Source of the DNA: Victivallales bacterium
GTDB lineage: Bacteria > Verrucomicrobiota > Lentisphaeria > Oligosphaerales > Oligosphaeraceae
Direction: 5' to 3'
DNA length: 36,246 nucleotides
Assembly: GCA_017548425.1 (NCBI GenBank)
Contig: JAFZAB010000183.1
Span: 1 to 36,246, forward strand
Both the position numbers and the translations under genes were made by a program. Positions within the stretch are counted from its first letter, which is position 1. Every line of letters begins with the position of its first letter. The notes under the pieces were generated by a model. That model saw nothing but the letters and a program-made list of their open reading frames with translations, ran no database searches and was not told the DNA's origin. This document shows positions 18,239-27,800 of the stretch, one piece after another.

Positions 18239-18262
18239 ATCATTCAACGTGTCTTCCTTCAC

Positions 18263-18306
18263 AAGGCTGTCGCAAAACCTTTCATGGGTTGCGACAGCCT
18301 TTTTTG
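18263..18306 (+). terminator. Rho-independent terminator closing the PqqD/ABC/OPT cluster
   Basis: A 13-bp perfect stem (AAGGCTGTCGCAA / TTGCGACAGCCTT) with a 13-nt loop ends in a run of T residues, 24 bases after the last stop codon. Confidence 0.92.
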
Positions 18307-18324
18307 TATTCATCTGAAAAGCCG

Positions 18325-18353
18325 TTTGCAATTTGATAATCTTCTATTATAAT
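18325..18353 (+). promoter_or_regulatory. Candidate sigma-70-type promoter for the DUF1703-type gene
   Basis: TTTGCA (18325-18330), a 17-bp spacer and a perfect TATAAT (18348-18353) lie downstream of the cluster terminator and about 40 bases before the gene start. Confidence 0.45.
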
Positions 18354-18394
18354 ATACTGGTATATTATTTCTGTTTTCCCAAAGGATGCCAACC

Positions 18395-19597
18395 ATGCTT
18401 CAGCCCATATCAACAGATTCAAGCGACTTTCCGAAGCTTCGTGACAAAGGCTGTGTCTATGTTGACAAGACTGCCTATTTCCATAAGCTAATATCGGGAT
18501 CGAATGATTGTTTTTTCCTGTCGCGTCCGCGACGTTTTGGCAAATCGCTGATGATCAGCACGTTGAAGGCTATCTTTGAAGGGCGGCGCGAACTGTTTGA
18601 CGGATTGGATATATCAAAAACGGATTGGCGGTGGGAAAAATATCCCGTGCTGTATTTCAACTTTGGATTCGCCGCAATGTCAACAGCCAATGACGTCATG
18701 AAAAGTTTTCCAAATGAAGTCCGAAGGGCTTTGGGGGAAGCTGGCGTGGAATATGACGAAAATCAATTGGCGGCGGACAATTTCGGCAAATCCATCGATA
18801 CGCTTTCCGCCGCCAATGACGGCAAGGGGGTCGTCATTTTGATTGACGAATATGACGATCCCGTGGCGCAGCTGCTGGACAAGCCGGACGAAGCGGAGGC
18901 GGTGCGTGGCATGCTGGCGGCCTTCTACCGCCAGATGAAGGATCGCACGGGAAAAATCCGCTTCCTCATGATCACAGGCGTCTCGAAATTCACGAAGATG
19001 TCAGTCTTTTCCGCCCTGTCCAATTTGACGGATATTTCGATCAGCGATGAATTTGCGACAATGCTCGGCTATACGGAAGACGAATTGGACAAATATTTCG
19101 ACGGGCATATGCGCGATCATGCGAAGGCGATGGAGATGGACTACGACGCCTACCGCGCGGAATTGAAGCGGTGGTTCAATGGCTATCGTTTTGGAAGACG
19201 CCTCACTGAAACAGTTTACAATCCTGTTTCCATCGGCGTGAATCTTTACTGGAAAGAACCGTGCCTGCAATCATGCTGGGCTTCGACCGGCAAGGCATCC
19301 ATGCTGATGAATTTCATCAAACGCGGCGATTTTCTGGCAGTCGATATGGAGAAGGTCCGCAATGTCCGTGAACAAGATTTCGATGTGACGGCTATCCGTG
19401 AATTAAAGCCAATCCCAATGCTTTTCCAGACGGGATATCTGACCATCGCGGATTTCAATCCATATTTAAAAACATACGAATTGCGCGTGCCCGATGAAGA
19501 GGTCCGACAGGATCTGGCCACGCTTACCACTGCCGTTATTGCCAATCAAGATTACCTACTGGGTTTCGCAACTTGGGGGAAGACTGCTGAATGCTGA
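18395..19597 (+). pseudogene. AAA-ATPase-like / DUF1703-type protein, N-terminal part of a frameshifted gene
   Basis: This is the N-terminal ATPase-like part of an AAA-ATPase_like plus PD-(D/E)XK nuclease (DUF1703-type) protein. The ATG at 18395 (MLQPISTDSSDFPKL) is preferred over one at 18386 because AAGGA is correctly spaced for it. Family marks: an opening S-D-F-x-x-L-R followed by YVDKTAYF, then the P-loop-like FLSRPRRFGKSLMISTL, the Walker B-like VVILIDEYDDP, and LMITGVSKFTKMSVFS. After VPDEEVRQDLATLTTAVIANQDY the frame runs out of family sequence and ends at 19597. Removing one G from the G5 run at 19575-19579 would rejoin it to the next fragment, giving an intact protein of about 522 aa. 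The role of the family is poorly known; these genes often occur in many copies. Confidence 0.82.
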
Positions 19598-19964
19598 ATG
19601 GGATGAGTTCTTCGATGGATTGAAGGCGTTGTACGCCGCCCTGCCGTATGGATCCAAGGAGGGCTATGTCCATGAATTCTCCTACGAGCGGTGTCTGTAT
19701 ATTTTGCTGAAGTCGCAGGCCATCCGCTGCACGACGGAGGATCGGCAGGCCAATGGACAGGCGGATATCGTCGCGGTATCGCCCGTCGGCGTGTTTATTT
19801 TCGAACTGAAAGTCAATGAATCGGCGGATGATGCGATTGACTGGGCAAGGAGCAGACATTATGATGCTCCCTACCATGGTCGTAACCTTCCCGTTTGGAT
19901 CATTGGCCTCAATTTTGACGACAAGACACGCCATCTGGTTGAAGCAAAAGCCGTGCAGGCTTGA
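19578..19964 (+). pseudogene. PD-(D/E)XK nuclease-like C-terminal part of the frameshifted DUF1703-type gene
   Basis: This continues the preceding fragment in the next frame, from GRLLNAEWDEFFDGL, with no start codon of its own near the junction. It holds the nuclease-like fold segment: YGSKEGYVHEFSYERCLYI, then the catalytic-type pattern GQADIVAV followed by VFIFELKVNESADDAI (D and ExK arrangement), then YDAPYHGR and the closing IGLNFDDKTRHLVEAKA. All expected C-terminal family motifs are present, so the only damage visible is the single-base shift. That suggests either a very recent mutation in a G5 homopolymer, a phase-variable tract, or a base-calling error. Confidence 0.78.
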
Positions 19965-20295
19965 GATAAGGGACGCTCTCCAGAGCATCTGTTTGCGCGT
20001 TGCATAAACTTCCATTGCCACAAACTTCACACGCCCTCAAGCAAGGCACTTGACATGCGGTGGCAATTGTCGCCGCTGTCGCGCCGGAATGCGCCTCTTG
20101 AGACCGCAACCAAGTTATTTCCGCCTTCATGTTTGAAAATGCCTTCTAATGGCTTAAAGTATTATGCTTTAATGACGTTACGCTTCCGACGGGAGCGAAG
20201 GGCTGAATATAGATCAGCCGATTTCAGACAAAATATAATAAAAGTTATAAAAAGCATAATGAAGAGTGCTCAATAAACAAAAAGGGAGGCATAAA
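19965..20295 (+). other. 330-bp non-coding region with two adjacent small hairpins and a -10-like box
   Basis: No convincing gene is seen. The first 160 bp are GC-rich; a 73-codon ORF here (20055-20276) lacks recognisable features. Two neighbouring hairpins lie at 20181-20197 (CGCTTCC / GGGAGCG, triloop GAC, one G-T pair) and 20201-20219 (GGCTGA / TCAGCC, 7-nt loop). The last 75 bp turn AT-rich and hold a perfect TATAAT at 20234-20239, which may drive the next gene. GGGAGG at 20283-20288 is the ribosome-binding site of that gene. Confidence 0.5.
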
Positions 20296-21309
20296 ATGCC
20301 AAAAAATAACAGAAATATAGTCTCAGTGGGGTTGGCTGCTACAATGGCGCTTATCCCTCTTGCTACGCAGGCATCAGATGATGGGGAAAATTGGGATGAT
20401 TGGGTTAACCAGAGATTGCAAAAAAATGTCGGAACATCAGTGCAAAAAACGCAACCGGTAAAGGTGCAACCTCAAAAGCGTGTTCCGATCCGGGAAGTGC
20501 AAACTCCACCAAAAAAGAAGGATCCTATATCACAGGGGGAAATAGATAAGGTTGTGGCGCCGCCTTTTCGTTATGTTGGTCGTCCTTTCACATTGGATAG
20601 AGATGCTTATGTGAAATACAGGCGTACTCGTTATTTAAAACATGAGGTGGAAGCCGTTGTTTCAGCCGTGTCAGATGAAGAAAACTGGGATAAAATAGCC
20701 AATTCTTTTGAAGTATTGAAACAAGCGTGGACGAACGGTCCGGATCGGTATCGTGCTTATGATGCCTTTGTTACCGCAGTTGGGGGGGGAACGTGGAATA
20801 AGTTGATGGCTGCACGGTTGATGATTCCTGTTCAGGTGATATTGGCAAATTCGCATTCACGTTATGATTTGTCGACACCATTGACACCAGAAAAAATGGA
20901 AAAAAATTTTAAGACGGCTATTGATTATATGCAAAAAATATCGTATGAATGTGCAACACAGAATTTTCTTCGGAATATTGATTATTTAAATAAAAATCCT
21001 GCCGATATTCCGGCTTGGAGAAAAAATGCGGGTGCATATGATGATGTGACCAGGGCAAGTGTGCCCTATCTTATGAGTTTAAGTAGACAAGTTGATGCTG
21101 ATGAGAAACAGAAAAAGCAGAGGCAGCTTTCTTCTCAAAAGTCATCTGAACCAGAAGAAAAGGGCATATTGAAGAAGATATGTGATAAGATTATGGAATG
21201 GGCCAATGACAGAAAGGTTGTAAAGCCCCAAAATGGGACGGTTCAATCTGTGAACAGTAAAGGTAAGAAGCAGATGAAACATATGAGCGGAAGAGGTGCC
21301 AATAAGTAG
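20296..21309 (+). CDS. Predicted exported protein of unknown function, AT-rich orphan
   Basis: A 337-aa protein that I do not recognise. The ATG at 20296 has a strong GGGAGG 7 bases upstream; an in-frame GTG at 20266 lacks one. Residues 1-25 form a signal peptide (SVGLAATMALIPLATQA), so the mature protein should start near SDDGENWDDW in the periplasm or outside. It is rich in lysine and glutamine, with a basic region around 40-75 (QKRVPIREVQ, PPKKKDP), a central helical part, and a basic C-terminal tail ending MKHMSGRGANK. Base composition and codon use differ sharply from the neighbours: AAA, GAT, TTT and ATA codons dominate, whereas flanking genes favour C-ending codons. This suggests recent acquisition. 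Confidence 0.78.
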   Translation: MPKNNRNIVSVGLAATMALIPLATQASDDGENWDDWVNQRLQKNVGTSVQKTQPVKVQPQKRVPIREVQTPPKKKDPISQGEIDKVVAPPFRYVGRPFTLDRDAYVKYRRTRYLKHEVEAVVSAVSDEENWDKIANSFEVLKQAWTNGPDRYRAYDAFVTAVGGGTWNKLMAARLMIPVQVILANSHSRYDLSTPLTPEKMEKNFKTAIDYMQKISYECATQNFLRNIDYLNKNPADIPAWRKNAGAYDDVTRASVPYLMSLSRQVDADEKQKKQRQLSSQKSSEPEEKGILKKICDKIMEWANDRKVVKPQNGTVQSVNSKGKKQMKHMSGRGANK

Positions 21310-21415
21310 CGGACAGAATTTTCCCCCTCAAATGTCGTAAAGTTGCTAATGGAACTTCATTTTACCTAAAAAAATGCTTTCCACCTGAACTTGCAATTAT
21401 ATTCCATCATCGTCC

Positions 21416-22153
21416 ATGAAAGTCAGAGCTGATCAACTGCTTGTCAATGCGGGACTTGCGCCATCAAAGTCTGCCGCGCAGAAACTCATTGAAAGCGGGC
21501 AGGTGCTGCTTCCGGATGGCACACCTGTGCGAAAACCAGCCCAAGCAGTCGATGACTCATTGCATCTGAACGTCTTGCAAGAATTGAAATACGTTTCACG
21601 TGGCGCATACAAACTGCTTCCAGCCATTGAAAAATTTCGCCCTGCTCTCGAAGGGAAGACGGCTCTGGATTTAGGAGCGTCAACGGGCGGTTTCACGGAT
21701 GTTCTTCTGCAACATGGCGTTGCAAAAGTCTATGCGGTCGATGTCGGGACAGATCAGTTGCATCCGAAACTTGTCGCAGATCCACGCGTCGTCAATCTGC
21801 AGAAAACAAACGCACGACAACTGTCACGTGAACTTATTCAAGATTCCATCGACATTCTCGTCGGCGACGTTTCGTTCATCTCCCTCACGAAAGTCCTGCC
21901 GCCCTGCCAGCCGCTTCTTGCGCCATCCGCATGGATCGCCGTGCTTATCAAGCCGCAATTCGAATCTGAACGCGAGAACATCGGCAAGCATGGCGTCGTA
22001 AAAGACGATAAAATTAGGCAACAATGTGTTGAAAAAATCTTGGTTTTTGCACAAAATGAATTACATTGGATAAATTTAGGTGTCATTCCGTCACCGATTC
22101 TCGGTCCGGAAGGAAACCAAGAGTTCATCGCCGTCTTCAAAAACAATCCGTAA
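21416..22153 (+). CDS. tlyA: TlyA-family rRNA 2'-O-methyltransferase (S4 domain plus FtsJ-like domain)
   Basis: A 245-aa protein, typical TlyA length. An N-terminal S4 RNA-binding domain (MKVRADQLLVNAGLAPSKS to VLLPDGTPV) is followed by an RrmJ/FtsJ methyltransferase domain with SAM-binding motif LDLGASTGG at residues 84-92. The K-D-K-E tetrad of 2'-O-methyltransferases can be placed at K66 (SRGAYKL), D151 (GDVSF), K179 (IKPQFE) and E236 (GNQEF). Characterised members methylate 16S and 23S rRNA riboses; some also show haemolytic activity. The gene begins about 100 bp after the AT-rich orphan and ends 39 bp before the glycyl radical enzyme gene. Confidence 0.93.
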   Translation: MKVRADQLLVNAGLAPSKSAAQKLIESGQVLLPDGTPVRKPAQAVDDSLHLNVLQELKYVSRGAYKLLPAIEKFRPALEGKTALDLGASTGGFTDVLLQHGVAKVYAVDVGTDQLHPKLVADPRVVNLQKTNARQLSRELIQDSIDILVGDVSFISLTKVLPPCQPLLAPSAWIAVLIKPQFESERENIGKHGVVKDDKIRQQCVEKILVFAQNELHWINLGVIPSPILGPEGNQEFIAVFKNNP

Positions 22154-22192
22154 ACACCATCGCATCCGTTTAACCCATTACCTTAAAATATT

Positions 22193-24253
22193 ATGACACC
22201 GCATATCCAAACGCTTCTCGACTACATCAACGCCCACAAACATCATTCCCTGCGCCATGATGCCGACTGGCATCTTGAAGACGATTTCTCCGCACGAAAA
22301 CTCTCGCCGACAAAACGTTCAGCAGAAGCCTTGAAAGCGATGCTCGCGGCGGAAACGCCCGCGTTCATCTTGGATGAACGCATCGCCTTCACACGAACCG
22401 TCAAACAGATTCCCGAACAATTCACGGAACAGGAATGGAAGGACATGCGTTCCAAAGCCTATCTCCATGAAAAAGGCTTTGTTTTCAACATCAGTCCGGA
22501 CTATGCCACGACCATCAAGGCGGGTCTTCGCGCACGCCGTCAAATCGCCGTTGACCGCTTGGCCGTCGCCCGCGAACAGCATGATGACATGGGCATCGAA
22601 TTTCTTGAAGCGGCCATTTCAGGCATCGATGCCGTCATCGATTTGGCGAAACGCTATCGCGAAGCCGCCGAAAAGGAAGGCCGCACGGGAATCGCCGCCA
22701 TTCTCGCCAAAGTTCCTGAAAATGGCGCCACGACATTCCATGAGGCTCTTCAATTCTTCCGAATCCTCCACTACACGCTGTGGTGCGAAGGCGAATACCA
22801 CAACGGCGTCGGACGGTTTGACCAATACATGTTCCCCTATCTCAAGCATGATCTGGACAACGGCATTCTGACGCAAGACCAAGCGTTTGAACTACTTGAG
22901 GAATTTTTCCTCTCCTTCAACCGCGATTCCGACCTCTATGTCGGCGTGCAGCAAGGCGACAACGGCCAGAGTCTCGTGCTCGGCGGCGTGGATCGCAATG
23001 GCAACAACGCCTATAATCTTCTCACGGAAATGGCCCTCAAGGCCTCCTGTGAGCTTAAACTCATCGATCCGAAAATCAATCTGCGAATCGCCCATGACAC
23101 GCCGATTGAAATCCTTGAGAAAGCGACGGAGCTCACCAAGCAAGGCCTCGGCTTCCCGCAATATTCCAATGACGACGTCGTGATTCCAGGCCTTGTGGCC
23201 CACGGCTACGAATTGGAAGACGCACGAGACTACGCCGTCGCGGCCTGCTGGGAATTTATCATTCCGGGCGTCGGCATGGATCTGGCCAACATCGGAGCCG
23301 TCTCGCTGCCCGCCGTCGTCGATAAAGTCATCCGCAAGAGCAACGCACGCAATTTCGACGAATTCATGGACGACATCGCCGCCCAGTTGTCATTGGAAGC
23401 GGACGAATTGGAAAAGAACTGGAAGAAGGTTGAAATCCTGCCCGGACCGTTTGTTTCCGTTTTGTGCGACGGACGAATTGAAAACGCCCGCGACGTCTGC
23501 CATGGAAACAAATACAACAATTTCGGCATCCATGGAACGGGCCTCGCGACCGCCGTCGATTCATTGGAAGCCATCAACAAACTTGTCTTCCAATCCCACG
23601 AACTGACGTTGAAACGCGTTGCGGAACTCATCGACAGCGATTTCGCAGGCCAGCCTGAACTGCTTGCGAAAGTCCGTTACGACTGCCCGAAGATGGGTAA
23701 TGACATCGACGAAGTCGATGCCATCGCGACACGTCTTCTGGACGCCTATGCGGATTCATGGAAAGGCCGCAAAAACGCGCGCGGCGGTGTTTATCGCGCA
23801 GGAACAGGCTCTGCCATGTACTATCTGTGGCATGCGGCGGAGATTCCCGCGTCGGCGGACGGCCGTCTCAAACAGCAGCCCTTCCCCGCCAACTACGCGC
23901 CATCGTTGAATGTGAAGGTCAACGGACCATTGTCCGTCGTCAAGTCGTTCACGAAGCCGCATTTAGGGCGTGTCATCAACGGCGGACCGCTGACGTTGGA
24001 GCTTCATGATTCCACCTTCCGCGAACCAGACGGCATCTCCAAAGTCGCACGGCTCGTCCAGTATTTCGCTCAACGCGGCGGCCATCAGCTTCAGTTGAAC
24101 GCCGTCAACCGCGACAAACTGCTTGCGGCGCAGGAACATCCGGAGAACTACCGCAATCTGATCGTCCGCGTCTGGGGCTGGAGCGGCTATTTCGTCGAAC
24201 TGGACAAACCCTATCAGGATCATGTCATCAAACGCGTCGAAATGACGATGTAG
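22193..24253 (+). CDS. Pyruvate-formate-lyase-like glycyl radical enzyme, substrate unknown
   Basis: A 686-aa enzyme of the glycyl radical superfamily, somewhat shorter than the usual 760-850 aa. The expected catalytic thiyl cysteine is C352 in AACWEF, with E354 at the position of the general base in the family's C-x-E motif. The radical site is G662 in RVWGWSGYFVELD, 24 residues from the C-terminus, as expected. Family members cleave or rearrange C-C, C-O or C-N bonds under anoxia (pyruvate formate lyase, diol and choline enzymes, decarboxylases). The W in place of S/Y around the glycine marks a subgroup distinct from pyruvate formate lyase; I cannot name the substrate. No radical SAM activase is nearby. 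No Shine-Dalgarno sequence is visible before the ATG. Confidence 0.87.
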   Translation: MTPHIQTLLDYINAHKHHSLRHDADWHLEDDFSARKLSPTKRSAEALKAMLAAETPAFILDERIAFTRTVKQIPEQFTEQEWKDMRSKAYLHEKGFVFNISPDYATTIKAGLRARRQIAVDRLAVAREQHDDMGIEFLEAAISGIDAVIDLAKRYREAAEKEGRTGIAAILAKVPENGATTFHEALQFFRILHYTLWCEGEYHNGVGRFDQYMFPYLKHDLDNGILTQDQAFELLEEFFLSFNRDSDLYVGVQQGDNGQSLVLGGVDRNGNNAYNLLTEMALKASCELKLIDPKINLRIAHDTPIEILEKATELTKQGLGFPQYSNDDVVIPGLVAHGYELEDARDYAVAACWEFIIPGVGMDLANIGAVSLPAVVDKVIRKSNARNFDEFMDDIAAQLSLEADELEKNWKKVEILPGPFVSVLCDGRIENARDVCHGNKYNNFGIHGTGLATAVDSLEAINKLVFQSHELTLKRVAELIDSDFAGQPELLAKVRYDCPKMGNDIDEVDAIATRLLDAYADSWKGRKNARGGVYRAGTGSAMYYLWHAAEIPASADGRLKQQPFPANYAPSLNVKVNGPLSVVKSFTKPHLGRVINGGPLTLELHDSTFREPDGISKVARLVQYFAQRGGHQLQLNAVNRDKLLAAQEHPENYRNLIVRVWGWSGYFVELDKPYQDHVIKRVEMTM

Positions 24254-24260
24254 CAAACAC

Positions 24261-24860
24261 ATGGACACCGTCCTTCAAGATTCGCCACAGGCCATTCGGC
24301 AAGCCATTCTCGCCCTACGGGGCGGCCATGTCATCGCCGCTCCGACGGAAACCGTCTATGGCTTGATGGCGTTGTGGCAATCTGATTCCGCACGGCAGGA
24401 AATCTACCGTCTGAAACATCGTCCGGCGGACAAACGGCTTCAGATGCTGGCTCCAGATGTCGAAACAGCCATTCGCGCAGGCCTGAAGTCAAATGACATG
24501 CTTCAGAAAATCGCTGACGCTTTCTGGCCTGGCCCGTTGACCGTCATCGTCGAAGCCGTTGACGGTGACACGATCGGCCTTCGGCTCCCCAACCATCCTT
24601 TTGTTCTCAAGCTTTTACGTAAACTCGGCGAGCCATTGGCCGCCACGTCCGCCAATCTGTCCGGAACGCCCGCCGCCGTCACGCCGTCGGACGCCGTCGC
24701 CCATCTGGACGGACGTCCTGCCCTGCTCGTTGACGGCGGCAAAGTCACCGTCACAGGCGGCGCGTCATCCACCGTCGTCTCCATCGTAGGCGGCGACATT
24801 AAGATTCTCCGTCAAGGTCCCATCACTCGCCAAGATATCCAAACCGTATTGGACGGCTGA
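24261..24860 (+). CDS. Sua5/YrdC/YciO-family protein, probable L-threonylcarbamoyladenylate synthase
   Basis: A 199-aa protein of the YrdC fold. Conserved elements are PTETVYGL (residues 28-35), the KHR basic motif (52-54) with a following RLQML, PGPLTVIV (90-97) and TSANLSG (129-135). YrdC/TsaC makes threonylcarbamoyl-AMP from threonine, bicarbonate and ATP, the first step of the t6A37 tRNA modification. The length fits the short TsaC/YrdC form without the Sua5 C-terminal domain. YciO-type paralogues share these motifs, so the exact role is likely but not certain. It begins 7 bases after the glycyl radical enzyme stop and is probably co-transcribed with it. Confidence 0.88.
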   Translation: MDTVLQDSPQAIRQAILALRGGHVIAAPTETVYGLMALWQSDSARQEIYRLKHRPADKRLQMLAPDVETAIRAGLKSNDMLQKIADAFWPGPLTVIVEAVDGDTIGLRLPNHPFVLKLLRKLGEPLAATSANLSGTPAAVTPSDAVAHLDGRPALLVDGGKVTVTGGASSTVVSIVGGDIKILRQGPITRQDIQTVLDG

Positions 24861-24896
24861 ACCGCCCTTTTCCACCAAATCATTCGGAGCATTCAC

Positions 24897-27800
24897 ATGG
24901 ATTCATTGTATCAGAAAGACCAATCCGTCCCCTTCGAAAAGATTTTCTCCAATCCAAGCTCGCTTTACCGCGACACGCCGTTCTGGGCGTGGAACTGCAA
25001 GCTTGAGGAAGACCAGCTGCGTCGGCAAATCGCCGTCTTCCAGGAAATGGGCATGGGCGGATTCCACATGCACTCCCGCACGGGCATGGGAACTCCCTAT
25101 CTGACAGAGGAATTCATGGAACGCGTTGACAACTGCGTCGATGAAGCGAAAAAGCGCAATATGCTCGCATGGCTTTATGACGAAGACCGCTGGCCGTCTG
25201 GAGCCGCCGGCGGCATCGTCACGAAGAATCCGAAATTCCGCGCGCGCCATTTGGAAATTCGCTTCAAACAGTTGGAGACGGAGCCTGATCCGCAAAACGA
25301 CAATTCAGGCCGCCTTCTGGCCTGCTATCTTGTCAAGTTGGATTCCAACGGCTGTCTTGAGGAATACAGGAAAAGCGATGCGCAGAGCGACACGCCGCTC
25401 GGATTCCGCAAAATCTTCTGCTATCTGATGGTCTCCAACAAAGACTCGTGGTACAACGACCAGACCTACGTCGATACGCTCAACCCACGCGCCATACAGG
25501 AGTTTGTCAACGTCACGCATGAAGCCTACCGCAAGAGCATCGGAAAGGAATTCGACAAAACCGTCCCCGCCATTTTCACGGACGAACCGCAGTTCACCCG
25601 TAAAAGTTCCTTGACTTTCGCGCAGGAAGAGAAAATCGTGAATCTACCGTTCACAGATGACTTCCCTGAAACATACAAGGCGGCCTACGACGTCGATTTC
25701 TACGCCACGCTTCCCGAACTCATCTGGGAACTGCCTGACGGCAAGTATTCGTTGGCGCGTTATCGTTTCCATGACCATGTCGCCGAACGCTTTGCGTCCG
25801 CCTTTGCGGATACCATCGGAGATTGGTGCCAAAAACACAATCTGCGTAGCACGGGCCACATGATGGAAGAACCGACGCTGACGTCGCAAACCGCCGCTCT
25901 CGGTGAAGCGATGCGCAGCTATCGCGGCTTCCTCCTCCCAGGCATCGACACGCTATGCGACTGCCAGGAGCTCTCCACCGCGAAGCAGGCCCAATCCGCC
26001 TCACGGCAGTTCGGCCGCGGCGGCGTGCTCAGCGAACTCGACGGCGTGACCGACTGGGATTTCAATTTCATGGGACATAAAGGCCACGGTGACTGGCAGG
26101 CGGCATTGGGTGTGACCGTCCGTGTCCCGCATCTTTCGTGGGTTTCCATGGCGGGCGAAGCCAAACGCGACTATCCGGCCTCCATCCATTATCAATCATC
26201 ATGGTACAAGAAGTATCCCGTTATCGCAGATCATTTCGCACGCGTGAACACGGCCATGACGCGCGGCAAGGCCGTCTCGCACATCGCCGTCGTCCATCCC
26301 GTCGAATCCTTCTGGCTCCTGTGGGGGCCGCTCGACCAGACGTCCGTCGCACGGCAGCAGGCGGAAGAAAACTTCGGCAATCTTTTCGAATGGCTGCTCA
26401 AAGGACTGCTTGATTTCGATCTTCTCTCCGAATCCCTCCTGCCCATCCAGAACGTCCATGTCGAAAACAAAGAGCTCTGCGTCGGCGACATGAAATACTC
26501 CACGATTCTCGTTCCGCCATGCATCACGCTCCGTTCCTCCACGTTGAAGATTCTGGAAGATTTCCGTTCCGCTGGCGGCGATGTCATTTTCGCGGGCGAT
26601 GTTGCGCCGTTGTGCGATGCGGAGCCTTCCAAACGCGCCGCAAAACTCGCGGCGAACTGCCGCCAGACGGTCTTCACGAGAGCCGCCCTGCTCGCCGCAT
26701 TGGACTCTCGCCGCGAACTGAAAGTCCTCAGCAAGGCGCGCGGTGCCGCCATGGGCGGTCTCCTATACCAGTTGCGCGAACAAAACGGTGTCCGCTATCT
26801 TTTCCTTACGAGAACAGACCGTTATGGCACCGTTGAAACGTCACGCGTCATGCTCAAAGGCTCATGGCAGTTGGAATATTTAGACACGTCAAACGGCTCC
26901 ATCACACCGCTTCAGGCGGATATCGCCAACGGTTGGACGACCATCGAGACGGAAATCTATCCGCATGGCCATCTTCTCCTGCGGCTCACGCCATCCGACA
27001 AGAGCAACGGTCAGCCCATACCACGCTTCCCGATCAATCAAGGAATCATCGAAGCCAATATCGTGGCTCGTGTCAAAGGCGACTGCATTCCTGTCACGCT
27101 TGACGAACCGAACGTGCTTGTGCTCGATGAACCGACATGGAAGCTCAACAACGGCGAATGGCAGCCTGCGGAGGAAATCCTCCGTCTGGACAACCGCGTC
27201 CGCGCGTTGATCGGCCTCCGCCCGAAGACCGGCCATATCGTCCAGCCATGGGTCTATCCCGTCTCGCAAAAAGTCCACGGCACCCTGACATTGAAATTCA
27301 GCGTTCACTGCCAAGCCTACGTCGGCCAGCCGTTCCTCGCCCTCGAACAGCCGCAGCAATCCACGATCTTCCTCGACGGCAAGATGATCGACTTTGAAGA
27401 CGCAGGTTACTGGACGGATGAATGCGTCCGCAAGACGCAATTGCCATCGCTCAAGCCGGGCGACCATGTCATCCAAATCATCCGCGACTATCGCGACGAT
27501 ACCGATATCGAACGGATGTACCTCTTGGGCGACTTCGGCGTCAAAGTCGAAGGCGACCGTTTGACGATCATTGAGCCAGTCCGCACGCTCCATTGGGGCG
27601 ATGTCGCGACGCAAGGGCTTCCGTTCTATGGCGGCAACATCACCTACCATACGACGTTTGCGTTGAACGAAGAAAAGAACGCCGCGCTCCGTCTGCCGTC
27701 GCGTCAGGCCGATTTCAGCCCCGAACTCTGGGGACGTCAAGCCGCCCGCGAAATTGATTTTGCCTCCTTCCGCGGGACGCTCATTGGTGTCGCATTGGAC

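Noticed and set aside
18395..19964. Programmed ribosomal frameshift in the DUF1703-type gene
   Set aside because: No classic slippery heptamer with downstream pseudoknot is evident at the G5 run; a simple indel or error is more likely.
20055..20276. 73-codon ORF in the spacer before the AT-rich orphan
   Set aside because: No ribosome-binding site, no recognisable features, spans two hairpins and a -10-like box; composition changes abruptly in its middle.
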